Shown here: positions 24,455 to 31,001 of the stretch, one piece after another | How positions within the stretch are numbered: the first letter of the stretch is position 1 | How the letters are laid out: every line of letters begins with the position of its first letter | Assembly (NCBI GenBank): GCA_020850615.1 | Contig: JADZEI010000038.1 | Span: 1-64,000, forward strand | Source: Dehalococcoidia bacterium | Lineage (GTDB): Bacteria > Chloroflexota > Dehalococcoidia > Tepidiformales > Tepidiformaceae | Reading direction: 5' to 3' | Length of the DNA: 64,000 nt | The notes under the pieces: generated by a model | Seen by the model: only the letters and a program-made list of their open reading frames with translations | What the model was told of the DNA's origin: nothing | Databases searched by the model: none | Translations under genes and position numbers: made by a program

Positions 24455-25487
24455 GCTTCTGAAGCTCGCGGTTTTGGTGCTCGGCATCGTGGCCTTGCAA
24501 GGGGCCCTGGTGTCGGATCACCCATCCGGAGTGCGGGCGAGCAAGGTCGCGGTAGCCACGAGCTCTGGTAGTGGCATCGTCCGGGCGATCGGCTCGTCCA
24601 TCCCGCAGGAGTGCGCCGACCGCAACATGGGGCCGTTTGATGATTCGAACACCATCACGGGGACGAAGTACGGGGACTGGTTGATTGCGTGGCATGCGAC
24701 GGGGCCGCAACTCATCCTGGGGTTGGGTGGGTATGACCTGGTGGTGGGGTGGACTTCGGCGGACTGCCTGGTGGGCGGGACGCAGGGCGACGTGATGGAG
24801 GGCGGGAGCGGGGACGACGTGGTCCTGGGCGGGGACGGCTGGGACATCATCTCGGGCGGCCTGGGCGCGGATTACATCGATGGTGGCGACGGCTGGGACA
24901 AGTGCTTCGTGACGCCGGGCGACACTGTCGTGAACTGCGAGGTCGAGCTGCCGGGGTGGGGCGACTGGGGCCACATCGGCTGCAACGATGAGGGCGGCGG
25001 GCACGACCGGCACGATGGCGGCGGCGGGAGTGGTGGCGGCTCCGGTAATAAGGACGGGACAAGGAACAGCAGCGAGCCCGACGACGACGGCGGGGAAGAG
25101 GACGACGACCGCCGGGGCCGCCCGGGCGCGAGCATGAGCCCGAGCTCGGTGGAGGAGGCGGAGTCGCCGGAGGGCGTGGACTCGCCCACGGCCGGCGCGA
25201 CGGAGGACGACGAGGAGTCGGACACGGCCGGCGCGACGGAGGATGCCGCGGAGTCGGACTCGCCGGATGCGACGGAGGCGGTCGAGGAGTCGCCGGCTCC
25301 GGACGCGACGGAAGACGCCGGGCCGGGCGAGGAATCGGACGGCGGGCCGGCGCGGCTGACGGTGAGTGGCTCGCAGCCGGCCCTGGTGGTCACGGGGTCC
25401 GGTGCGGCGGTGTCGAGCGCGACGGCTGTGCCGAGCGCGACGGCGACGCCGACGGTGGTAGCGGCACCGCGGCGGATTTCGCCCTGA
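24444..25487 (+). CDS. Secreted calcium-binding (RTX/hemolysin-type repeat) protein with acidic low-complexity tail
   Basis: 347 aa. A signal peptide is followed by RTX-type nonapeptide repeats between about residues 80 and 145: GLGGYDLVVG, GGSGDDVVLGGDGWDIISGG and LGADYIDGGDGWDKC. After a Gly/His/Asp linker comes a repetitive acidic segment (units like AGATEDDEESD, TAGATEDAAESD, SPDATEAVEESP) and a Thr/Ala/Val-rich end. It is probably exported and stabilised by Ca2+. The start is the GTG at 24444, with GGAGG 10 nt upstream inside the peptidase gene; the two genes overlap by 11 bp, so they are translationally coupled. The open frame extends to 24402 without a better site. Confidence 0.82.
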   Translation: MKCRLLKLAVLVLGIVALQGALVSDHPSGVRASKVAVATSSGSGIVRAIGSSIPQECADRNMGPFDDSNTITGTKYGDWLIAWHATGPQLILGLGGYDLVVGWTSADCLVGGTQGDVMEGGSGDDVVLGGDGWDIISGGLGADYIDGGDGWDKCFVTPGDTVVNCEVELPGWGDWGHIGCNDEGGGHDRHDGGGGSGGGSGNKDGTRNSSEPDDDGGEEDDDRRGRPGASMSPSSVEEAESPEGVDSPTAGATEDDEESDTAGATEDAAESDSPDATEAVEESPAPDATEDAGPGEESDGGPARLTVSGSQPALVVTGSGAAVSSATAVPSATATPTVVAAPRRISP

Positions 25488-25592
25488 GGTAGGGCGCCCC
25501 AGCGCCCAGCGCAGTTGGCGCGCTGTTCCCGGCCCGGCGGCGGGCTCGTCCCGCCTGCCGGTGCCAATGTGCCCCACCCCCCCGGCCCCACC

Positions 25593-25760
25593 GGAGTCCT
25601 TAGTCCGAAGTCCTTGGTCCTTGGGCAGCGGACCCGGGGAGTCCTTAGTCCGTAGTGCTTGGTCCTTGGGCAGCGGACCCGGAGTCCTTAGTCCGTAGTC
25701 CTTAGTCCTTGGGCAGCTGATCCGGGACGAGGGACTAAGGACTGAGGACCAGGGACTCCC
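25593..25760. repeat. AGTCCTTAG repeat array, right of the TasA-like cassette
   Basis: Three tandem units of 43-46 bp start at 25593, 25638 and 25681 (GGAGTCCTTAGTCCGTAGTC then CTTGGTCCTTGGGCAGCGGA and CCCGG), followed by an inverted partial unit (GGGACTAAGGACTGAGGACC, 25732-25751). The direct and inverted parts can pair into a long hairpin. Confidence 0.88.
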
Positions 25761-25821
25761 GCGGCGCTTTGCGCGGCGGGGGTAGGTCGCCTACTATGGC
25801 GGGAACACCGCTCGAGTGGCC

Positions 25822-25953
25822 GCACTTATCGAGATGGGGTGAAGGGAACCGGCCCGATGAAGCCCCGGCAACCTGCGGAGCGCGGAGCTGCGATGGCGGC
25901 TCCGGTGCGCGTAAGGTGCCAATTCCGGCCCCCGATGGGGGAAGATGAGAGCG
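25822..25953 (+). promoter_or_regulatory. SAM-I (S-box) riboswitch
   Basis: The S-box core is clear: ACTTATCGAGA at 25824-25834, GGTGAAGGGAACCGGCCCGA and TGAAGCCCCGGCAACC at 25838-25873, GGTGCCAATTCC at 25915-25926, and the P1-closing GAAGATGAGAG at 25941-25951. It senses S-adenosylmethionine and should switch off the downstream threonine-synthase-like operon when SAM is abundant. Confidence 0.95.
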
Positions 25954-26003
25954 CCAGCGCTCCAGACTCACGACGGCCCACGCGGAAACAGGAGAACGGA
26001 ACG

Positions 26004-26033
26004 ATGTCCCTGGGCCGAATGTCCATGCTCTAG
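26004..26033 (+). CDS. Nine-residue Met-rich leader peptide
   Basis: ATG at 26004 with GGAG 9 nt upstream opens a reading frame MSLGRMSML ending at TAG 26031-26033. Three of nine codons are ATG. The stop codon overlaps the base of a hairpin (26032-26051). Its position after a SAM riboswitch suggests a second, methionyl-tRNA-sensing step; that is inference from layout. Confidence 0.4.
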   Translation: MSLGRMSML

Positions 26034-26051
26034 CCCCTCGCCGAAGGGGCT
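26032..26051 (+). terminator. Hairpin in the thrC leader (expression platform candidate)
   Basis: AGCCCCT (26032-26038), loop CGCCGA, AGGGGCT (26045-26051). It lacks a U-tract. Lies 80 nt past the SAM aptamer and 81 nt before the thrC ATG. Confidence 0.5.
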
Positions 26052-26132
26052 CTCCGGTCAACCCTACCGCCTCGCGGGCCGCCCACCGGGCCCGCCCAGC
26101 GGCCGGCTGTCGCCGGCGAACGGAGCACGAGC

Positions 26133-27380
26133 ATGTCTTATGCGATCAACCTGCGCTGTCGCGAGTGTCACCGCGACTATCCCCTGGCGGCGATCCACGT
26201 CTGCGAGTTCTGCTTTGGCCCGCTCGAAGTGGCGTACGACTACGAGGGCATCCGGCGGAACGTGACGCGTTCGAGCATCGAGGCGGGGCCGGCGAGCCTC
26301 TGGCGGTACCGGGACTTCCTGCCGTGCGATGCGCCGAGTGCGATCGACATCGGGGCGGGGTTCACGCCGCTGATCCACGCGAAGAACCTGGGCAAGGCGC
26401 TGGGGCTGAAGAACCTCTACATCAAGAACGACACGATGAACCCGACCTGGTCGTTCAAGGACCGAGTGGTGGCGGTGGCGGCGAGCCGGGCGCGGGAGCT
26501 GGGGTTCGAGAAGCTGGCCTGCGCGAGCACGGGCAACCTGGCGAACAGCGTGAGCGCGCACGCGGCGGCGGCGGGGATGGAGGCGGTGGTGTTCATCCCG
26601 CACGACCTGGAGCTGGGCAAGGTGCTGGGTTCGAGCATCTATGCGCCGACGCTGGTGAAGGTGCGGGGCAACTACGACGCGGTGAACCGGCTCTGCGCGG
26701 AGCTGGCGGGCGCGTACAACTGGGCGTTCGTGAACGTAAACGTGCGGCCGTACTACAGCGAGGGTTCGAAGACGCTGGGGTTCGAAGTGGCGGAGCAGCT
26801 GGGCTGGCGGGCGCCGGACCATTGCGTGGTGCCGATCGCGAGCGGGTCGCTGTTCGTGAAGATCCGGAAGGGCTTCGAGGAGCTGTACAAGGCGGGGATC
26901 ATCGAGGAGCCGAAGACGCGGATGAGCGGGGCGCAGGCGACGGGGTGCTCGCCGGTGGCGACGGCCTGGCAGGAGGGTTCGATGAACTTCCGGCCGCAGC
27001 GGCCGAACACGATCGCGAAGTCGCTGGCGATTGGGAACCCGGCGGATGGGTACTACAGCCTGGTGCAGCTGCGGGACACGAACGGGGCCTGCGGGATGGT
27101 GGACGACGACGCGATCGTGGCCGGGATGAAGCTGCTGGCGGAGACGGAGGGGATCTTCGGCGAAACGGCGGGCGGAGTCACGGTGGCGACGGTCAAGCAA
27201 CTGGCGGAACAGGGTAGAATTGGGGCGGACGAGCTCACCGTGGCGTTCATCACGGGCGCGGGGTTCAAGACCGTGGAAGCGGTCGCGGATTCGCTGAAGC
27301 CCCCGCTCGAAATTGATGCGACCGTCGAAAGTTTCGACGAGGCGTACGCCCCGGTCCGGGCCGCGGAGGCAGTGGCTTAA
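26133..27380 (+). CDS. thrC: Threonine synthase (or threonine-synthase-like PLP enzyme)
   Basis: 415 aa fold-type II PLP enzyme. A short zinc-ribbon-like start has four Cys (CRECHRDYP, VCEFCFG). The PLP Lys lies in NPTWSFKDRV (near 108-117) and the phosphate-binding ACASTGNLANSVSAHAAAAG (near 129) is intact. ThrC converts O-phosphohomoserine to threonine. Control by a SAM riboswitch, not a threonine signal, and cotranscription with NIL and CysO-like genes raise the possibility that it uses O-phosphohomoserine to make homocysteine, by analogy with the related CysM/CysO pair; this is inference. First gene of the operon; the NIL gene starts 1 nt after its stop. Confidence 0.88.
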   Translation: MSYAINLRCRECHRDYPLAAIHVCEFCFGPLEVAYDYEGIRRNVTRSSIEAGPASLWRYRDFLPCDAPSAIDIGAGFTPLIHAKNLGKALGLKNLYIKNDTMNPTWSFKDRVVAVAASRARELGFEKLACASTGNLANSVSAHAAAAGMEAVVFIPHDLELGKVLGSSIYAPTLVKVRGNYDAVNRLCAELAGAYNWAFVNVNVRPYYSEGSKTLGFEVAEQLGWRAPDHCVVPIASGSLFVKIRKGFEELYKAGIIEEPKTRMSGAQATGCSPVATAWQEGSMNFRPQRPNTIAKSLAIGNPADGYYSLVQLRDTNGACGMVDDDAIVAGMKLLAETEGIFGETAGGVTVATVKQLAEQGRIGADELTVAFITGAGFKTVEAVADSLKPPLEIDATVESFDEAYAPVRAAEAVA

Positions 27381-27381
27381 C

Positions 27382-27624
27382 ATGAGCGTCAAGCGCGTAC
27401 GGCTGACCTTTCCGGAGGACCTGATCCGCGAGCCGGTGATCTACCAGCTCGGGCAGCAGTTCCGGGTGATTACGAACGTCCGGATGGCGGATGTGGACGA
27501 ACACACGGGCTGGGTGCTGCTCGAACTGGAAGGCGAGCAGGACGAAATCGAGCGGAGCCTGGCCTGGGCGCAGTCCCGGGGGGTGCGCATCGACCCGGTG
27601 ACCGGGGACGTGGTGGAGGGCTAG
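27382..27624 (+). CDS. NIL-domain protein
   Basis: 80 aa, a single ferredoxin-like NIL domain (RLTFPEDLIREPVIYQLGQQ, then the VDEHTGWVLLELEG strand and GVRIDPV end). NIL domains occur at the end of the methionine ABC transporter ATPase MetN and, in methanogens, in a protein needed for homocysteine formation. Here it stands alone between thrC and a CysO-like gene behind a SAM riboswitch, supporting a sulfur amino acid role. ATG 27382 is 1 nt past the thrC stop. Confidence 0.88.
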   Translation: MSVKRVRLTFPEDLIREPVIYQLGQQFRVITNVRMADVDEHTGWVLLELEGEQDEIERSLAWAQSRGVRIDPVTGDVVEG

Positions 27625-27681
27625 GGCCCGCACACCCGAACAGGAACGACACGCGGGCAGGTCCCGCTCGACGACGCGATG

Positions 27682-27721
27682 GCGCGGCCCCGGGGCCGCG
27701 CGTTGCCGCACGGGAGTGCGG
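27682..27721 (+). promoter_or_regulatory. Two perfect intercistronic hairpins before the CysO-like gene
   Basis: GCGCGGCCCC/GGGGCCGCGC is an uninterrupted 20-bp palindrome (27682-27701), followed by CCGCAC/GTGCGG (27706-27711 and 27716-27721, 4-nt loop). They sit in the 126-nt gap between NIL and the sulfur carrier gene and may adjust its expression. Confidence 0.55.
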
Positions 27722-27750
27722 CCCTGAAATACACACGAGGTACCGCCACC

Positions 27751-28026
27751 ATGGCCAATGTCCGCATCCCCCAGCCGCTCCGCAACCTCACCGGCGACAA
27801 GTCGACGGTGACGGCGGGCGGGGCGACGCTCAGCGAAGTGATCATCGACCTGGAAGCCACGTACCCGGGCATGAAGGACCGGCTGCTGGATGACGGCGGC
27901 GAGCTGCGGCGGTTCGTGAACATCTATGTGAACGGCGAGGACGTGCGCTTCCTCGATGGGCTCGGGACGGCGATCGATGCGGGGTCCGAGGTGAGCATCG
28001 TGCCCGCGGTGGCGGGCGGGAGCTGA
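27751..28026 (+). CDS. CysO/MoaD/ThiS-like sulfur carrier protein with C-terminal Ser after GG
   Basis: 91 aa ubiquitin-like carrier. The segments IPQPLRNLTGDKSTV, LEATYPGMKDRLLD, RRFVNIYVNGEDVRF and the end IVPAVAGGS closely resemble mycobacterial CysO (end AVAGG, from memory). In CysO the terminal Gly becomes a thiocarboxylate that donates sulfur to O-phosphoserine. Here one Ser follows the diglycine, so a JAMM/Mec-type protease would have to trim it first, as for the HcyS carrier of Wolinella. No MoeB or Mec gene is in the window. ATG 27751 has CACGAGG 14 nt upstream, not an ideal site. Confidence 0.88.
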   Translation: MANVRIPQPLRNLTGDKSTVTAGGATLSEVIIDLEATYPGMKDRLLDDGGELRRFVNIYVNGEDVRFLDGLGTAIDAGSEVSIVPAVAGGS

Positions 28027-28188
28027 TCCCGCGAGGTCGACCCTTCGGCGACCGGTGACACCCGCGCCAGCGGCGGGGCGGTATGGCCCTGTCGAGCAGG
28101 ACGTTGGGAGGCGTAGGAGCGAGTGGCACCGGCGTGCCGCCCGCTCCCCTCGTGGCCGCCCCGGCGTTGTCCGGAGACAGACACAGTG

Positions 28189-28216
28189 AAGCCCCGGTCA
28201 GCGATGACCGGGGCTT
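28189..28216 (+). terminator. Rho-independent terminator after the SAM-riboswitch operon
   Basis: AAGCCCCGGTC (28189-28199), loop AGCGAT, GACCGGGGCTT (28206-28216) then TCGTGTT. Perfect 11-bp stem; it lies between convergent operons and can serve secF from the other side as well. Confidence 0.85.
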
Positions 28217-28232
28217 TCGTGTTGGTTGCGGG

Positions 28233-29216
28233 TCAGGCGGCTTCGACGGCGGCGGGGGTGTCGCCCTTGCCGGTGATGCGGCGGAAGAAGCGGCCGATGT
28301 CGTTGTTCTCCCAGGCGACGAGCAGCTGGCTGGCGATGCCGATCGAGCTGTAGGTGCCGCTGAGGATGCCGACGAGCAGGACCAGGAGGAAGTTGCGGAT
28401 CGTGTCGCCGCCGATCAGCAGCATCGAGACGACGGTGAGGACCACAACGAACGAGGTGTTGATGGACCGCGCGAGCGTCTCCATCATGCTGGCGTTGACG
28501 GCTTCCTCGTAGGGGACGTAGGGGTCCTGCTGCACCTTCTCGCGGATGCGGTCGAACACGACGATGGTGTCGTGGACGGAGAAGCCGATGATGGTGAGGA
28601 GGGCGGTGATGAAGGCGGTATCGACCTCGGTGCCGTTGAATTCACCGAGGATGGCGAAGAGGCCGAGGATGATGACCGCGTCGTGGAGGACGGCGACGAC
28701 GGCGCAGGTGCCGTAGCGCCAGGGACGGGGCAGCCTGCGGAATGCCAGGCTGATGTAGACGAGGATCGCAGCCGAGGCGGCGATGACGGCCCAGAACGAG
28801 TACCAGGCGATTTCGGACGAGACGGTGCCCGAGACGGTCGAGAAGTCGATGCGGTTCATGGCGCCGAAGCGTTCGCGGAGGCCGGCCTCGATCGTGTCGA
28901 TTTCGCCCTGGGTGGGTTCGGCGGGGCCGGTGGGCGCGTCGGCGGCCTGGGAGACTTCGAGCTCATCGGTGCGGATGATCCACTGGTTTGTGCCGGAGCC
29001 CTGGACGCGCGCCTCGGGGTGGCCGAGGTCGGACAGGGCGGAGTGGATGTCGGACTGGGACGGGGCCTGTTCGGTGAACTCGACGGTGAAGGATGAGCCG
29101 GAGGTGAATTCGATGCCGGGTTCGAGGCGCCAAAGGACCAGCGCACCACCGAAGACGACGAAGAGGACGGCCGAGATGGAGAGGTACCACCAGCGCTTGC
29201 CTGCGAAGTCGAACAT
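28233..29216 (-). CDS. secF: Protein translocase subunit SecF
   Basis: 327 aa with six predicted helices. The N-terminal helix is followed by GIEFTSGSSFTVEF (SecF domain 1) and the RND-type core YISLAFRRLPRPWRYGTCAV, LLTIIGFSVHDTIVVFDRIRE (near 205-226). With SecD it uses the proton gradient to pull exported proteins across the membrane. ATG 29216 is 3 nt after the secD stop on the same strand; operon yajC-secD-secF. Confidence 0.95.
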   Translation of the reverse strand: MFDFAGKRWWYLSISAVLFVVFGGALVLWRLEPGIEFTSGSSFTVEFTEQAPSQSDIHSALSDLGHPEARVQGSGTNQWIIRTDELEVSQAADAPTGPAEPTQGEIDTIEAGLRERFGAMNRIDFSTVSGTVSSEIAWYSFWAVIAASAAILVYISLAFRRLPRPWRYGTCAVVAVLHDAVIILGLFAILGEFNGTEVDTAFITALLTIIGFSVHDTIVVFDRIREKVQQDPYVPYEEAVNASMMETLARSINTSFVVVLTVVSMLLIGGDTIRNFLLVLLVGILSGTYSSIGIASQLLVAWENNDIGRFFRRITGKGDTPAAVEAA

Positions 29217-29219
29217 AAC

Positions 29220-30638
29220 CTAGGCCCCCGTGCTTCCCGCGGTGCGGCCGGCGGGCAGTGTCGTGCGCGTTTCGGTGGCGTTGAAGAGCCAGCGGTTCTT
29301 GGCCAGGGGGGTGCCGACGACCATCTTGAGGAAGGTCCGGCTCACGGTGATGGCGGAGAACATGCTGACGGCGACGCCGATGGCGAGCGTGAGCGAGAAG
29401 CCCTTCACGAGCGAGGCGCCGAACTGGTCGCCGAACCAGTAGAGGATGGCGCAGGTGATGAAGGTGGAGATGTTCGAGTCGCGGATGGAGGACCAGGCGC
29501 GGTGGAAGCCGATGTCGATGGCGCGGTTGAGGGTGTGGCCGCGGCGGAGCTCCTCTTTCATGCGCTCGAAGATGAGGATGTTGGCGTCGACGGCCATGCC
29601 GACGGAGAGGACAAATGCGGCGATGCCGGAGAGGGTGAGCGTGATGGGCTCACCGCCGGGGATGCCAAGCTTGAAGATCATGAGGGTGATGGCCGTGTAG
29701 ACACCGAGGGCGCAGGCCGCGAGGAAACCGAGGAGCCGGTAGTAGAGGATCATGAACAGGGCGACGGCGAGGAGGCCGACCTCGCCGGCGTGGACGGACT
29801 GCTGGACGGAGTCCTCGCCGAGGGTGGCGCTCACTTCGCTCGAGGCGATGACGCGGAAGGGGATGGGCAGGGCGCCGGCGTTGAGCTGGCGGGAGAGGTC
29901 GCGGGCGGCGCCGAAGCTGTCCTGGCCGGTGAGCTGGCCCTGGTCGGAGATGATGCTCTGGACAACGGCGGGGTTGCCGATGGCCTGGTCGTCGAGGAAG
30001 AAAACGAGCTGGCGGCGGGGGTCGCTGGCGCCGAACTGGACGGCTTTCGCGGTGATCTGCTCGAAGAGGTCCGAGCCGCGGCCGGTGGTTTCGAAGTTGA
30101 CGACGAAGTCGGTGCCCTGGCGGGCGGGGTAGGTGTTGCTCTTGAGGTGCTCGCCGGTGAACTGGATCTCTTCGCCGTTGATGTTGCCGGTCGCGGGGAC
30201 GAGCTGGCCGGTTTCGTCGAAGGTGAAGAGGCGCAGCTGGGCGGTCGTGCCGATCAGGTTCTGGGCGTCGGTGAGCGAGATGCCGGGCACCTGGACTTCG
30301 ATGCGGTTGCCGCTGACCTTCGAGATCTCGGCTTCGGAGGTGCCGAGGGAGTTCACGCGGCGCTCGAAGACATCGCGGGCGGATTCGACGGCCTGGCCGA
30401 TGTCACCTTCGTAGTCCTCGGGCGGGTCGGCTTCGACGACGAGGCGAGAGCCGCCGCGAAGGTCGAGGCCGAGGCGCATGGTCTCCCGTTCCCAGTCGCC
30501 GATCTTGATGCCGCGGCCTTCAGGCCAGAAGTCGCCGGGGAGGTAGCGATTGGGCGTGCTGGGCCAGACGGCCACGACGGCGAAGCCGGTGAGCACGACG
30601 ACGAACAGGAACAGGGCCAGGGTGGATGGACTACGCAC
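29220..30638 (-). CDS. secD: Protein translocase subunit SecD
   Basis: 472 aa. Helix 1 (about 7-26), the P1 periplasmic region beginning with LGLDLRGGSRLVVEAD (near 57) and VPGISLTDAQNLIG, and the C-terminal five-helix block including LSVGMAVDANILIFERMKEELRRG (near 348) are all present. Works with SecF and YajC in protein export. GTG at 30638 overlaps the yajC stop by 8 bp, implying coupled translation. Confidence 0.95.
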   Translation of the reverse strand: MRSPSTLALFLFVVVLTGFAVVAVWPSTPNRYLPGDFWPEGRGIKIGDWERETMRLGLDLRGGSRLVVEADPPEDYEGDIGQAVESARDVFERRVNSLGTSEAEISKVSGNRIEVQVPGISLTDAQNLIGTTAQLRLFTFDETGQLVPATGNINGEEIQFTGEHLKSNTYPARQGTDFVVNFETTGRGSDLFEQITAKAVQFGASDPRRQLVFFLDDQAIGNPAVVQSIISDQGQLTGQDSFGAARDLSRQLNAGALPIPFRVIASSEVSATLGEDSVQQSVHAGEVGLLAVALFMILYYRLLGFLAACALGVYTAITLMIFKLGIPGGEPITLTLSGIAAFVLSVGMAVDANILIFERMKEELRRGHTLNRAIDIGFHRAWSSIRDSNISTFITCAILYWFGDQFGASLVKGFSLTLAIGVAVSMFSAITVSRTFLKMVVGTPLAKNRWLFNATETRTTLPAGRTAGSTGA

Positions 30639-30969
30639 TCGGCTGTGAAACCTCCGGCTTCGCCGTATCGGTTGGTGTTGGGGCCGGCTCCAGGGTGGTC
30701 AGGCGCCGGTGGATCGCCTCGGTGACGGCGCGGACGCGGACGCCGGGAGCGACCTGGAGGATGATCTCGGTGGGACCATCGACGGGCTGGACGATGTCGA
30801 CGACTTCGCCGATGAGACCGCCGGTGGTGACGACTTCGTCGCCGACCTGGAGCGCCTGCTGGGCCTTGCGCTGCTGCTTTTTCTCTTTGAGCACGGGCTG
30901 GAGCAGGATGAAGTAGAACGCCGCCACCGCGAGGACGGTGTAGAAGATGACGCTCCACATGACAGCCAT
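30631..30969 (-). CDS. yajC: Preprotein translocase subunit YajC
   Basis: 112 aa. One N-terminal helix (4-24, ending FYFILLQPVLKEKK) followed by the small cytoplasmic domain LQVGDEVVTTGGLIGEVVDI, both diagnostic of YajC. C-terminal tail is Pro/Thr-rich. ATG 30969 follows GGAG. First gene of the yajC-secD-secF operon. Confidence 0.94.
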   Translation of the reverse strand: MAVMWSVIFYTVLAVAAFYFILLQPVLKEKKQQRKAQQALQVGDEVVTTGGLIGEVVDIVQPVDGPTEIILQVAPGVRVRAVTEAIHRRLTTLEPAPTPTDTAKPEVSQPSA

Positions 30970-31001
30970 TGGGGAGTCTCCTGCCGGGGTGGGACGTTTC
31001 G

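Larger units (their letters stand above)
25488..26132. other. Spacer: AGTCCTTAG repeats, SAM riboswitch and leader of the thrC operon
   Basis: 25593-25760 is the repeat array; 25822-25953 the riboswitch; 26004-26033 a nine-residue leader ORF; 26032-26051 a hairpin. No other gene is seen. Confidence 0.8.

Noticed and set aside
25593-25760. CRISPR or minisatellite with function
   Set aside because: Units are back-to-back with no spacers; they look like simple dispersed repeats.
28116-28147. T-box-like element (GAGTGGCACCGGCG inside the stem GGAGCG/CGCTCC) before a terminator
   Set aside because: It resembles the T-box antiterminator sequence, but no plus-strand gene follows the terminator at 28189-28216 and no specifier stem could be identified.
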